Source: Methanomassiliicoccus sp. (lineage in GTDB: Archaea; Thermoplasmatota; Thermoplasmata; Methanomassiliicoccales; Methanomassiliicoccaceae). Taken from it: a stretch of 64,000 nucleotides of DNA. The stretch's first letter is position 1; the number at the start of each line of letters is the position of its first letter. The translations under genes were made by a program, and so were the position numbers. The stretch lies in NCBI GenBank assembly GCA_018262895.1, contig JADFDJ010000002.1:124001-188000 (forward strand). Direction: 5' to 3'. Shown here piece by piece: positions 9,868 to 20,161 of the stretch. The notes beneath the pieces were generated by a model. That model saw nothing but the letters and a program-made list of their open reading frames with translations. It did not search any database and had not been told where the DNA came from.

Positions 9868-10835
9868 CAGCTGCTGCGCTCCAGCACCGTGGCCGCAAGC
9901 TCCCTAAGGCCGTCTCGGTACTTGGAAGGGGGAATATCATCCAGGGCGCTCAGGGCCTTGTCGCGGAAGTCCGCCGCATTCTTCCTGGCCTCGTCCACAG
10001 CTCCGCTGAAACGCACCAGGGCCAGGGCCTCATCGATCTCCTCCCAGGTCTTCTTGGGAGCGTTGAAGATCTCCCTGATGCGCTCGCTCTCCTTTCCCCC
10101 TCTATGCATGGCGATCATGAGGGGAAGGTTCGCCTTGCTGTCCAGGATGTCCATTCCCAGCGGTTTCCCGATGGAGGCTTCCTGCCCGTCGATGTCCAAG
10201 ATGTCGTCCACGATCTGGAAGGCATAGCCGATGTTCAGCCCGTACTCTCCAAGCGCATCGATCTGGCCCGCCGACCCCTTACCAAAGTAAGCTCCCACCA
10301 TCGCGCTCGCCATGATGGGCCGAGCGGTCTTGCCATCGATGATCCTCATGTACGTCTCGAGGGGCAGGTCGGAGTCGCGCTCCACGTTCAGCTGAAGGAT
10401 CTCGCTCTCTGCCATAGCGGTGCATGCATCGCCGACTATCTCCACTATCTCCCGGCTATTGTGGGACGCGCCCAAGCGGAAGCCCTGGACAAAAAGGAAA
10501 TCACCGGTGATGATGGCCTTCTGGATCCCATATTTCTTATAAGCGGCTATGCGTCCCCGGCGGGTGTCAGAGCCATCATTGATGTCATCATGAATGAGCG
10601 TAGCAGAGTGAATAAGCTCGACGCCGGCCGAGACCTTGATGACGCTCTCGATATCCTCCCCTCCCACGGCGCGGAAGGAGAGTATGGCGACGCCCGGCCG
10701 CAACCTCTTGCCTCCCCCTTGGATGACATGCATGGCGATCTCTTTGAGAAGAGGTTGACTTGAGCCGACGCTCCTCGCGATCTCCTCTTCGACCAGGCGG
10801 AGCTCGTCCTTGATGTGAGCGTCCCAGCTTGCCAT
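9867..10835 (-). CDS. Polyprenyl (geranylgeranyl-type) diphosphate synthase
   Basis: GGKRLRPGVAIL, LIHDDINDGSDTRRG and QIVDDILDIDG aspartate-rich motifs. Confidence 0.9.
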   Translation of the reverse strand: MASWDAHIKDELRLVEEEIARSVGSSQPLLKEIAMHVIQGGGKRLRPGVAILSFRAVGGEDIESVIKVSAGVELIHSATLIHDDINDGSDTRRGRIAAYKKYGIQKAIITGDFLFVQGFRLGASHNSREIVEIVGDACTAMAESEILQLNVERDSDLPLETYMRIIDGKTARPIMASAMVGAYFGKGSAGQIDALGEYGLNIGYAFQIVDDILDIDGQEASIGKPLGMDILDSKANLPLMIAMHRGGKESERIREIFNAPKKTWEEIDEALALVRFSGAVDEARKNAADFRDKALSALDDIPPSKYRDGLRELAATVLERSS

Positions 10836-11028
10836 ACGCGAGATAATACGGAGGGATTACTTAATCGTTATTAGCCTGGCAAAATAGAAATGAAAATCAT
10901 CATTGTGTGCAGGCTCCACATCCACCTTGGCCAGTGTCGCCTATGCCGGGATCAAGGGTGCTTGAACGAAGGTGGAGGAGTTTGAAGGACCCGCAAGGAT
11001 ATATCCCTCCAGTTCTGAAGGTATAGCC

Positions 11029-11457
11029 ATGCGACAAATGATGGAGGAGGAAGAGATACCCAAGGTCAAGGTCTTCATGAGAAGAGACCCTCCCAGGTTG
11101 TCGAGCGACGGTTCGTTGGAGGACGCTCTGGCCGAGATGATCGAGAAGGACAGCAGCCTCGTTCTGGTGATCGATGGCGATGAACTGCTGGGAATGGTGG
11201 GCGACAGCGATATCGGGCGCCTGGTGGCCAAGGGCGTGACCCTGAAGGAGGCAAAGATGATGGACTTCATTGCAGCCTGCATGCTCACTGGGAATCAGCC
11301 CTGCGTTCAGATCCGGGATGAGGACTCCATCCTCAACGTATTGAGAGTGATGGACCTGTCGAACGCCACGAATTTGGTGGTGGTTGATAAAAACGACAAG
11401 GTGGTCGGGACCATATCCGTCCTCGACGCCCTAAGAGGTTGGAAAGAAAAGGTTTAA
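11029..11457 (+). CDS. CBS domain pair protein
   Basis: Internal ATG of ORF 10972..11457, downstream of an ATATAT box; KVFMRRDPPRLSSDGSLEDALAEM..VGTISVLDAL. Confidence 0.75.
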   Translation: MRQMMEEEEIPKVKVFMRRDPPRLSSDGSLEDALAEMIEKDSSLVLVIDGDELLGMVGDSDIGRLVAKGVTLKEAKMMDFIAACMLTGNQPCVQIRDEDSILNVLRVMDLSNATNLVVVDKNDKVVGTISVLDALRGWKEKV

Positions 11458-11466
11458 AGCGCCCTC

Positions 11467-12936
11467 TCATCCAGCGAACAATGCTCTGGCGGCCTGTTCG
11501 CAGACGTCTATTACGGGGTCAGGCCACACACCGATGACGATGGTCGCTATAACGCAGATGGCAACAGCGGCGGTCATAGACCAAGGTACCTTGATCCTAT
11601 CCTTCGTGGACCCCTCGTCAACGTACATGTACTTTATCACGCGGACGTAATAGTACAGGGACAGTGCGCTGTTGAGGATGGCCGCAATAGCAAGCCAGAA
11701 CATCCAGTTCTGGTCCGCGATCTGCGAAGCATCGATGGCCGCGGAGAACAGGACGAACTTGCTCACGAACCCGGACAGCGGCGGTATGCCGGCTAGAGCG
11801 AAGAGCAGCAGCGTCATGGAGATCGCCAGGAACGGTGCCCTCTTTGCCAGGCCCTTGTAGTTAGCGATGTTCTCCCCCAACGCTACATAGGCGAGAGCGG
11901 CCACGATCATGAACGCCCCACCCTTCATGAAGGCATGGGTGATGATGTGGAATATGCTGCCCTCGACCGCATAGGGTGTGGCTACCGCGAGAGCGATGAT
12001 CATGTAACCAGCTTGCCCCACCGAGGAGTACGCCAGCATCCTCTTGATGTTGGTCTGCTGGACCGCGATGACGTTCCCGACCGTCATGGTCAGTACTGCC
12101 AACACTCCAGCCAGCAGCTGCCAGTCTGCCTTGATGGCGATGAGGCCGACCAGGAAGACCTTGAACAGGAGGACCATACCCATCTTCTTGGAGCCTGCAG
12201 CGAGCAGACCGGCGATGGGGTCGGGGGCTCCTTCGTATACATCAGGGGCCCACATGTGGAACGGAACAAGGGCTACCTTGAAACCGAAACCGGCGATCAG
12301 GAGGCCTATGGCGAGCAGCAGGGCGATGTCCAGCTCCGAGCCCATTCCGGCCAGGACGGTGTTGATGCCTGCAATGTTGGTCGTGCCCGTTATCCCGTAC
12401 AGCAGGGAAATGCCGTACAGGGCTATGGCCGATGACAGCCCGCCTATGACGTAGTACTTAGCACCAGCCTCCGCACCCCTCTTGTCCTTCTTGCGGAAGG
12501 CCGTAAGTGCAAAGGAGGAAATGGAAGCGACCTCGAGGCCCGCGAACAGGGTTATCAGGTCGACGGCCATGGCCACGACCATCATACCGGCGGTGGCCAG
12601 CAGGATGAGCGAGAAGTACTCCGCCTGATGGCGGTCCTTCTCCACGTACCTGGCCGAGGCCAGGACCACATAGAAGGCGACAGCCAGGAACACCAATGCG
12701 AACAGCGCCGCGAACACGTCCAGCCTCAGCAGCTCCACGGAGGCGCCGCCGATAGCAGCGGGGTATTCGCCGGACACTATGTACATCAGCTCCAGGGCCA
12801 TGGTCACGAATATTCCCACGAGCGAAACACCGGCCAGTACGCGGCTGGACTTTGCGACGGCGTGGATCGCAGGAAGGGCGGCGGCGAAGACCACCATGAC
12901 CATTACGGGATATAGTGCGCTGTAATCGATTGCCAT
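11467..12936 (-). CDS. nuoN: NADH dehydrogenase/F420H2 dehydrogenase-type subunit N
   Basis: Antiporter-like TM protein; VPFHMWAPDVYEGAPDPIAGLLAAGSKKMG. Confidence 0.9.
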   Translation of the reverse strand: MAIDYSALYPVMVMVVFAAALPAIHAVAKSSRVLAGVSLVGIFVTMALELMYIVSGEYPAAIGGASVELLRLDVFAALFALVFLAVAFYVVLASARYVEKDRHQAEYFSLILLATAGMMVVAMAVDLITLFAGLEVASISSFALTAFRKKDKRGAEAGAKYYVIGGLSSAIALYGISLLYGITGTTNIAGINTVLAGMGSELDIALLLAIGLLIAGFGFKVALVPFHMWAPDVYEGAPDPIAGLLAAGSKKMGMVLLFKVFLVGLIAIKADWQLLAGVLAVLTMTVGNVIAVQQTNIKRMLAYSSVGQAGYMIIALAVATPYAVEGSIFHIITHAFMKGGAFMIVAALAYVALGENIANYKGLAKRAPFLAISMTLLLFALAGIPPLSGFVSKFVLFSAAIDASQIADQNWMFWLAIAAILNSALSLYYYVRVIKYMYVDEGSTKDRIKVPWSMTAAVAICVIATIVIGVWPDPVIDVCEQAARALFAG

Positions 12937-12937
12937 T

Positions 12938-14431
12938 TTAGATCACCGCCGCAAGGGGCGCGACCGACGGCAAGATGATGTCCATGAGCAGGGACGGGAA
13001 GATACCGAACAGCGCTATGAGTCCAATGAGGACAGCCAGCGGCACGGTCTCGAACCAGTACGAGTCATGGATGTGCTTGGTGTCGATCTTAGTTGTCAGA
13101 TCCCCAAATATGGTCCTCTGCATGGCCCATATATAGTAGGCCGCAGTGATGGCGACGCTCATCACCGGTATCAGCACCCACAGGTCGAATATATTGTAGG
13201 TGGCGGTGAACACCGAGAACTCGGCGATGAACCCGACCAATCCGGGAAGCCCAAGGGAGGCCATGAATCCGATCATCATTATGGTGGCCACGATGGGCAT
13301 CTTCGGTGCTAGACCTCCCAGCAGGGGTATCTCCCTGGTACCCGCTTTGTGCTGGAACATGCCGCAGGTCATGAAGAGCACTGCTGTGATCAGGCCGTGA
13401 GAGAACATCTGGAACACAGCCGCTGCCAGTCCCAGCTCGGTCATGGTAGCGATACCCAGCAGGACGATGCCCATGTGGCTGATGGAGGAGTAGGCGACCA
13501 TCTTCTTGAGGTCGGTCTGCGCCAGGCAGGCGAACGCCCCATAGATGATTGAGACTACACCTATCACCGCCAGGGCGACCATGATGGTGGCCTCGTGAGA
13601 GAGGTCGTTGAAGGTTGTTATGCAGACCCTTATCACACCGTACGACCCCATCTTCAGCAGGAGTCCGGCCAGAAGGACCGACCCTGCGGTAGGGGCCTGC
13701 ACGTGCGCGTCCGGCAACCAAGTGTGGAACGGCACCATCGGCATCTTGACGATGAAGCCGAACAGGAGCGCCGAGAACACGATCAGTGCTAGATCGTGAC
13801 CGAAGCTACCGGCCACCGAAGCGATCGCCTCCATGCCGAAGCTCGGAGAGCCCAGCAGGGGGGATGCGGTGAAGTACAGGGCGAAGATACCGAGCAGCAT
13901 CACCAGCGACGCGATATGGGTGTATATGAAGAACTTTATCGAGGCGTAGGCCCGGCTGGGACCTCCCCATATCGCTATGAGGAAATACATGGGTATGAGG
14001 ACGACCTCCCAGAACACATAGAAGATGAAGTAGTCCAGGGCCATGAAGACGCCCAGCACTCCTACTTCCAGTATCAGCATGAGGCCCATGTAGGTCCTGG
14101 TCCTCTCTTCCACGTCCCAGGAGAACAGGATGGAGAGGAACACCAGCAGGGCGGACAGGAAGACCATAGGTAGGCTGATCCCGTCCACTGCCAGGTTGTA
14201 CGATATTCCCAGCTGCTGGATCCAAACGTAGTTCTCCCTGAACTGGAACGCTTCAGTGGAGCTCAGCGAGAAATTGAACAGCAGGAGCACCGATAGGACC
14301 AACGTTATCCCGGAAAAGACCAGGGCTAAGTACTTGGAGGCCTTGGGCGAAGTTCCCAGCAGTAAGGTCGTCATCGCTCCAACGAACGGGACGATCAACA
14401 GCAGGGACAAGATGGGTACGTTCTCTAACAT
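12938..14431 (-). CDS. nuoM: NuoM/FpoM-type subunit
   Basis: VPFHTWLPDAHVQAPTAGSVLLAGLLLKMGSYG. Confidence 0.93.
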   Translation of the reverse strand: MLENVPILSLLLIVPFVGAMTTLLLGTSPKASKYLALVFSGITLVLSVLLLFNFSLSSTEAFQFRENYVWIQQLGISYNLAVDGISLPMVFLSALLVFLSILFSWDVEERTRTYMGLMLILEVGVLGVFMALDYFIFYVFWEVVLIPMYFLIAIWGGPSRAYASIKFFIYTHIASLVMLLGIFALYFTASPLLGSPSFGMEAIASVAGSFGHDLALIVFSALLFGFIVKMPMVPFHTWLPDAHVQAPTAGSVLLAGLLLKMGSYGVIRVCITTFNDLSHEATIMVALAVIGVVSIIYGAFACLAQTDLKKMVAYSSISHMGIVLLGIATMTELGLAAAVFQMFSHGLITAVLFMTCGMFQHKAGTREIPLLGGLAPKMPIVATIMMIGFMASLGLPGLVGFIAEFSVFTATYNIFDLWVLIPVMSVAITAAYYIWAMQRTIFGDLTTKIDTKHIHDSYWFETVPLAVLIGLIALFGIFPSLLMDIILPSVAPLAAVI

Positions 14432-16429
14432 CTAAATCAGACCTCCGAGTAAAAAGAGGAGGATTACGATCAGCGACAAACCCGCCAATACAACTCCCGC
14501 ATAGGTCTGAACGAACCCGGTCTGCCCCTTTCTCAGGACATTGCCCAGGTGCACCGTGATGCTGGCGAAGCCGTTCACGATGCCATCGATGACCTTGCGG
14601 TCGAACCAGTCCACCACGAGGGACAGCCCGTAGACGACCTTCAGACCTATCCAGTCGTAACCGGCGGTGAAGCCATACCTGGCAAGGAGGAAGTCATACA
14701 CCTTCTTGCGTCCAGGGGTGGCCACGAACACATCGGGGTTGATGGACTTCTTTATGTACATCAGGTAGGCCAGATAGATACCTAAGGCCGCTGCGATGAT
14801 GGACAGGTAGGTCTGCCACTCTGAGAATATCGTCGTCAGTATTCCGGCGATGTCCTCGGAGTGGGCGTGCCAGTGCTCGATGCTGGGGACGATGGCCTCC
14901 CCGAAGCCCATGAACAGGGCGAAACCCGAGCCGAACGCCAGTACAGCGAGGATGGCCAGTGGCACCCACATTACCTTGGGGGCCTCATGCGCATGCTCGT
15001 ATGCATGGTGGTCGCGGGGTTCTCCCTTGAAGGTCATGAACCACAGGCGGAACATGTAGAACGCGGTCATGAACGCGGTCAGTATGCCCATTATGTAAAG
15101 AAGATAGAAGATGGGGTTCTCCGCTCCGGTCTCCCACACCGAGGCCAGGATCTCGTCCTTGGACCAGAACCCGGAAAGCGGCGGGATACCGGCTATGGAG
15201 ATGCAACCTATCAGCATCACCAAGGAGGTTATCTTCAGCTTCTTCGACAGACCTCCCATGAGGCGCATGTCCTCAGTGTGCACGGCGTGGATGACCGCAC
15301 CGGCGCTCAGGAAGAGCAGGGCCTTGAAGAACGCATGGTTCATCAGGTGGAACATGCCGGAGGTGTATCCGGCGTTGGCCTCCTGGGTCAGGGCAAAGAA
15401 GTACCCGCCAGTCCCCAGGGCCAGGAACATGTATCCCAGCTGGCTGATGGTCGAGTAGGCCAGAACCCTCTTGATGTTGGGGTTGTTCAGTGCCATGGTC
15501 GCTGCCATCAGGGCGGTTATGCCTCCGACGATGGCAACTATGAGCATCGTGTCCGGGGTCTCTACCATCACGGGGTAGGAACGGGCCACGAGGTACACAC
15601 CGGCCTTGACCATGGTAGCAGCATGGATAAGGGCCGAGACCGTGGTCGGGCCCTCCATGGCATCAGGAAGCCAGTCGTGCAGGGGGAACTGGGCGGACTT
15701 ACCGACCGCACCTCCAAAGATGAAGAAGGTGCCGAGGGTCAGCATGCTGTTCCCGCCTACGAAGTCCTCGAAGTTAAAGTTGAAGATGTGCTCGTAGTCC
15801 AGGTTCCCGCCGAAGCCGACGAAGAATATGAACAGGCCGAGCATGAACATTATGTCGCCAACCCGGGTGACCAGGAAGGCCTTCTTGGCCGCGGAGGCCG
15901 CGGAGGGCTTGGTGTACCAGAACCCGATGAGCAGGTAGGAACAAAGGCCGACCAGCTCCCAGAAGATGAACATCTGCAGGTAGTTGGACGACAGGACCAG
16001 GCCCAGCATGACACCGATGAACAGGGAGATGATCGCATAGTACCGGCGCTTCTTCTCCCCCTCCTCGTGCATGTAGCCGACGGAGTAGATGACGACCAGG
16101 GTGGATATGAAGGACACCACGATCAGCATCAGGGCGGCCAAGGTATCGATGTAGATGCCTATGTTGAAGGTGAAGCTCAGGTCCTGTCCAGGGACGTTTA
16201 TCCACAGCAGGCTCTGCTTGAACAACTCGCCAGGGTATCCACCGCTAAGGATCTCATAAGCTACCATCAGGGATATGAAGCAGGAGATCGCCGCCATGGC
16301 GATCGCCACATATCCGCCTCCTTCAGCTTTCTTGAACAATTTGTTCCCCAGGAATCCGATGACCACGAACGCGATCAGCGGAAAGATGGGGATCAACCAC
16401 GCTAGCTCGCTCCAATACACTATTACCAC
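14432..16429 (-). CDS. nuoL: NuoL/FpoL-type subunit
   Basis: FPLHDWLPDAMEGPTTVSALIHAATMVKAGVYLVAR; extended C-terminus. Confidence 0.94.
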   Translation of the reverse strand: MVIVYWSELAWLIPIFPLIAFVVIGFLGNKLFKKAEGGGYVAIAMAAISCFISLMVAYEILSGGYPGELFKQSLLWINVPGQDLSFTFNIGIYIDTLAALMLIVVSFISTLVVIYSVGYMHEEGEKKRRYYAIISLFIGVMLGLVLSSNYLQMFIFWELVGLCSYLLIGFWYTKPSAASAAKKAFLVTRVGDIMFMLGLFIFFVGFGGNLDYEHIFNFNFEDFVGGNSMLTLGTFFIFGGAVGKSAQFPLHDWLPDAMEGPTTVSALIHAATMVKAGVYLVARSYPVMVETPDTMLIVAIVGGITALMAATMALNNPNIKRVLAYSTISQLGYMFLALGTGGYFFALTQEANAGYTSGMFHLMNHAFFKALLFLSAGAVIHAVHTEDMRLMGGLSKKLKITSLVMLIGCISIAGIPPLSGFWSKDEILASVWETGAENPIFYLLYIMGILTAFMTAFYMFRLWFMTFKGEPRDHHAYEHAHEAPKVMWVPLAILAVLAFGSGFALFMGFGEAIVPSIEHWHAHSEDIAGILTTIFSEWQTYLSIIAAALGIYLAYLMYIKKSINPDVFVATPGRKKVYDFLLARYGFTAGYDWIGLKVVYGLSLVVDWFDRKVIDGIVNGFASITVHLGNVLRKGQTGFVQTYAGVVLAGLSLIVILLFLLGGLI

Positions 16430-16725
16430 CTCAGGAGGCTGACCTCATCGAGACCGATGGTATCCCGAGTCTTGTACAGGTTCATTATGATGGCCAGACC
16501 GACCGCGACCTCGGCCGCCGCGATGGCGATGGACACGAGAGCGAACACTTGTCCGGTTAGGTTGCCATAATATGCGGAAAAGGCCACGAAGTTGATGTTG
16601 GCGGCGTTCAGCATGAGCTCTATGCACATCAACACTACGATGGCGTTCTTCTTAACCAGTACTCCCATGGCCCCAATCGCGAAAAGTATCGCCGACAGGC
16701 CTAGGAAGTACTCTATCGCGATCAT
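16423..16725 (-). CDS. nuoK: NuoK/FpoK-type subunit
   Basis: 100 aa; MCIELMLNAANINFVAFSAYYGNLTGQVFALVSIAIAAAEVAVGLAI. Confidence 0.92.
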   Translation of the reverse strand: MIAIEYFLGLSAILFAIGAMGVLVKKNAIVVLMCIELMLNAANINFVAFSAYYGNLTGQVFALVSIAIAAAEVAVGLAIIMNLYKTRDTIGLDEVSLLRW

Positions 16726-16964
16726 CTCCTATCCTCCTCCTGGGCCAGGTATACGCCGCCTAGCATGGAGACGAACAGGACGATGCCGACGATCAGGACC
16801 ACGATGCCGTACTCGTTGAAGAGCAGGCTTGAGAGGTCGTTGTTGTTGGTAGAGCTTAATGTCCCGGCCGGCCACTGGGCCGCCAATATGGAGCCCAGGA
16901 TTATGACCAGGAACAGCACGAGGGTGCCGGCGAGGAGCGCATTGCGCCTATTCACAGCGGTCAC
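16722..16964 (-). CDS. NuoJ C-terminal-type subunit (split J2)
   Basis: 80 aa TM protein between K and J1; EYGIVVLIVGIVLFVSMLGGVYLAQEEDRR. Confidence 0.75.
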   Translation of the reverse strand: MTAVNRRNALLAGTLVLFLVIILGSILAAQWPAGTLSSTNNNDLSSLLFNEYGIVVLIVGIVLFVSMLGGVYLAQEEDRR

Positions 16965-17220
16965 CTCCGAGCAGGCGGCGTTTCGTCAGCATGATACCGA
17001 ACAGCATCAGGACCGACACCGCTCCGACGTAGATCATGATCTGCACCACTGCCAGATATTCGGCGTTCAGGAAGACGTAGGTGAAACCGATGCATAGGAA
17101 CACCAGCGCCAGGAACACCACGCTGCGCACGACCTCCTTGGACCAGACGACCGCCAGGGCAGCCCCGATGGCCACCGCGGAGATGAACAGAAATATGAGC
17201 AGGTCCCACTCGAGCGGCAT
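16948..17220 (-). CDS. nuoJ: NuoJ N-terminal-type subunit (split J1)
   Basis: 90 aa; SVVFLALVFLCIGFTYVFLNAEYLAVVQIMIYVGAVSVLMLFGIMLTKR. Confidence 0.9.
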   Translation of the reverse strand: MPLEWDLLIFLFISAVAIGAALAVVWSKEVVRSVVFLALVFLCIGFTYVFLNAEYLAVVQIMIYVGAVSVLMLFGIMLTKRRLLGGDRCE

Positions 17221-17976
17221 TTACAGCACCTCCGACATGGTGAGGGCATCCTTGGGACAGACTTCCACACAGGTCTCGCAGGAGACGCATTTCTCCTTAT
17301 CGATGACCGGCCGCTTGATCGGCCTGCCCTTCTCATTCACTCCGAACTCTTTCATCACAATCGCCTCTGTCGGGCAGTCCTTGGCGCATCGCGAGCAGCT
17401 GATGCACTTCTTCTCCTCCAAGATCGGAAGGTCCTTGTTCTCGGTGTTAGGCCTGGGAACAACACCTTCCTTCTTCACCTCGGAGGGTAATACCTCAATG
17501 ATATGGACCTCGTTCCCGGGAACACCCGGGAACTGCAGTTTGTAAGGATCATAGATGATGTCCTCTCTGGTCCATGATGCCAGTTCGTACTCCGGCGTGA
17601 CGATCATGGCGTTGGTGGGGCAATATTCGGCGCAGTAGCCGCACATCATGCACCGGCCAACGTTCACGCGGGGTCGCTTGACCTTCTCCGCCGGTTTCCC
17701 TTCTTCTTTCTTGAGGTCGTCCACCGTGACCAGATCGATGCATCGGGTAGGGCAGATGCGCATGCAGATTCCACAGCCGATGCACTTGTCGAAGATCAGT
17801 CCAGGACGGCCGCGGAAGACGTCAGGGAGGACTATCTTTTCCCATGGGTACTGCACGGTCTGAGGCCGGTGGATGGTCGACTTTATGGTTTGCTTCAGGG
17901 TGAGCAGCATCGGCTTTAGGATGAAGCCAGTAAGGCCCAACTCCTTATCCTTTCGTGTCTTCTGGACTTCAGCCAT
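17221..17976 (-). CDS. nuoI: NuoI/FpoI-like subunit with four [4Fe-4S] motifs
   Basis: CIGCGICMRICP, CMMCGYCAEYCP, CISCSRCAKDCP, CVSCETCVEVCP. Confidence 0.9.
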   Translation of the reverse strand: MAEVQKTRKDKELGLTGFILKPMLLTLKQTIKSTIHRPQTVQYPWEKIVLPDVFRGRPGLIFDKCIGCGICMRICPTRCIDLVTVDDLKKEEGKPAEKVKRPRVNVGRCMMCGYCAEYCPTNAMIVTPEYELASWTREDIIYDPYKLQFPGVPGNEVHIIEVLPSEVKKEGVVPRPNTENKDLPILEEKKCISCSRCAKDCPTEAIVMKEFGVNEKGRPIKRPVIDKEKCVSCETCVEVCPKDALTMSEVL

Positions 17977-19068
17977 TTAGAACCACCCCAGGGTCTTGAA
18001 GATTATCGCTATGAAGATATTGATGGCCGCTAGCGGCAACAACCTCTTCCAGCCGATGGCCAGTATCTGGTCGGTCCTCACACGAGGCATAGCGCCCCTG
18101 ATCCAAATGAAGAGGCCGAACACCGCGAACACCTTTGCCAGGAACCACAGCTCGTCAGGGATGAACTGCAGGAAGGAGGGCATGTCCCAGCCCCCGAGGA
18201 ACAGCAATGTGGCAATCGAAGCGCCGACGAAACCACGGGCATATTCGGACATCATGATGAGACCGAACTTCATGCCTCCGAACTCGGTCATCCACCCTTC
18301 CACAAGTTCCGCCTCCGCCTCCGGAAGATCGAACGGGACCCTTTCCAGCTCGGCGTTCATGGAAATAATGAACACGACGAACCCGAGAATCATGGGAACC
18401 ACCATCCAGACATGAGATTGCTGGTAGGCCACAATGTCCATGAAGTTCAGGCTTCCGGCGAGGATGATAACACCGATCACCGAGAGAAGCAGGGGGATCT
18501 CGTAAGCAATTATTTGGGCTGCTGCACGAAGGCCGCCGATGAGGGTGTACTTGTTGTTAGACGCCCACCCTCCGATCAGTACTCCGAAGGGTACCAGGCT
18601 GAAAATGGCCAACGTCAACAGGACGCTCATTTGTGGGTTGGCCACGTAGAACCCTTGGCTGTATGGGATGGTGACGAACATGAACAAGGAGACACCGATG
18701 ATGATGACCGGTGCCGCATTGTAGACGAGGGGATCGGCCGCATCTGGAATGATGGCTTCCTTTACCAGCACCTTAAGGCCATCAGCGAAGTTTTGGAACA
18801 AGCCTATTGGTCCGACCTGGGTACCCCGCCTATCCATAAGACGCCCGAGCGTCTTACGCTCTTGCCAGATGTGTGTGATTGCCACCAACATCCCTACAGT
18901 GAAGACGATGAGCGCGACCAACAAGATGGTCACGAAGTTCAGTACCCCGGGGCTGCCCAGCCAGCTCTCGAGTCCGTGGAAACCTATCCATCCGAGGATG
19001 GGTCCGATGATGTCCACGAGGAGCCAATGAACAAGGCCACCGAGGAATTGCCAAATATCAATGTACAT
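17977..19068 (-). CDS. nuoH: NuoH/FpoH-type subunit
   Basis: RMDRRGTQVGPIGLFQNFADGLKVLVKE; PFDLPEAEAELVEGWMTEFGGMKFGLIMMSEYA. Confidence 0.93.
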   Translation of the reverse strand: MYIDIWQFLGGLVHWLLVDIIGPILGWIGFHGLESWLGSPGVLNFVTILLVALIVFTVGMLVAITHIWQERKTLGRLMDRRGTQVGPIGLFQNFADGLKVLVKEAIIPDAADPLVYNAAPVIIIGVSLFMFVTIPYSQGFYVANPQMSVLLTLAIFSLVPFGVLIGGWASNNKYTLIGGLRAAAQIIAYEIPLLLSVIGVIILAGSLNFMDIVAYQQSHVWMVVPMILGFVVFIISMNAELERVPFDLPEAEAELVEGWMTEFGGMKFGLIMMSEYARGFVGASIATLLFLGGWDMPSFLQFIPDELWFLAKVFAVFGLFIWIRGAMPRVRTDQILAIGWKRLLPLAAINIFIAIIFKTLGWF

Positions 19069-19074
19069 CTGTGA

Positions 19075-20160
19075 TCACCTGTCCGTCTCGCCCATGCAGA
19101 CATCAAGCATTCCCATGATCGAAGGAACATCGGCGACCTTGTACCCCTTGAGCATGTGAGGCGCCGCGGATAGAGTAACGAAGAACGGACTCCTCACCTT
19201 CAGGCGGTAGGGCTTGTCGGATCCGTCCCCGATCACATACATGAAGCTCTCTCCTCGGGGGTCCTCCATCCTTCCAATGCCGGTGCCAACAGGCGCGTTT
19301 CGTGGCGTCTTGACCCTGATGGGGCCGGACTTAGGCATTTTCTTTAGGATATCCCTAACGATCTGCACGGACATGCGCATCTCGTCGATGCGGACCCGGT
19401 ATCTGGCGTAAACGTCGCCTTCATCGCGGGTGCACATATGCCAATCGATCTCATCATAGACCTCGTAGGGATCGTTCTCACGAACATCGAACTTTACACC
19501 GCTACCTCTGAGGCTGGGGCCGGTGACGCCGAGATTCACGGCATCCTTGCCCGATAAGTATGCCAAGCCCTCCATCCTCATGCGGAAGACGGCATTACGG
19601 TCGACCAGGTCCTCATACTCGTTGATCCTTTTCTCAAAATAGTCCAGAGTGCGCAGGACGTCCCTCTCCCAGTTGGGAGGGGCATCGTTCCTAACGCCGC
19701 CGATCCTACAATAGTTGTAGGTCATCCTGGCGCCGCAAAGGGCCTGGAAGAGGTCGAGGAACATTTCCCTCTCCCTGATCGCGTACAGGAAGATGGTCAG
19801 GTTGCCCAGGTCTGGACCTATTGCCGCCAGCCACATAAGGTGGTTACCTATCCTCTGCAGCTCATCGGACATGGCCCTTATCCACTTGGCCTTCTCCGGT
19901 ACCTCCAGTCCCATGAGGTCCTCCACTGCCATACAGTAGACATGGCTCCAGGTGAACGAGGAACCGTAGCAAAGCCGGTCGGACATGGGAATGATCTGAG
20001 GGTAGGTACGGTTCTCGACCTCCTTCTCCCAACCGCGGTGAAGGTAGCCGATGACGGGCTCAGAATCAGTGATGGTCTCACCATCGACCTTGATCCTCAG
20101 GTTCCACAACCCGTGGGTCATGGGGTGCTGAGGACCCATGTTGATCCACATCTCGGTCAT
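19075..20160 (-). CDS. nuoD: NuoD/FpoD-type subunit
   Basis: NMGPQHPMTHGLWNLRIKVDGETITDSEPVIGYLHRGWEK; C-terminal DVPSIMGMLDVCMGETDR. Confidence 0.94.
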   Translation of the reverse strand: MTEMWINMGPQHPMTHGLWNLRIKVDGETITDSEPVIGYLHRGWEKEVENRTYPQIIPMSDRLCYGSSFTWSHVYCMAVEDLMGLEVPEKAKWIRAMSDELQRIGNHLMWLAAIGPDLGNLTIFLYAIREREMFLDLFQALCGARMTYNYCRIGGVRNDAPPNWERDVLRTLDYFEKRINEYEDLVDRNAVFRMRMEGLAYLSGKDAVNLGVTGPSLRGSGVKFDVRENDPYEVYDEIDWHMCTRDEGDVYARYRVRIDEMRMSVQIVRDILKKMPKSGPIRVKTPRNAPVGTGIGRMEDPRGESFMYVIGDGSDKPYRLKVRSPFFVTLSAAPHMLKGYKVADVPSIMGMLDVCMGETDR

Positions 20161-20161
20161 C

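Noticed and set aside
10890-10985. 31-codon ORF MKIIIVCRLHIHLGQCRLCRDQGCLNEGGGV upstream of the CBS gene
   Set aside because: No clear Shine-Dalgarno and no second copy; cannot be distinguished from chance.
14861-16405. 514-aa plus-strand ORF antisense to nuoL
   Set aside because: Shadow ORF; nuoL is unambiguous and the antisense product is low complexity.
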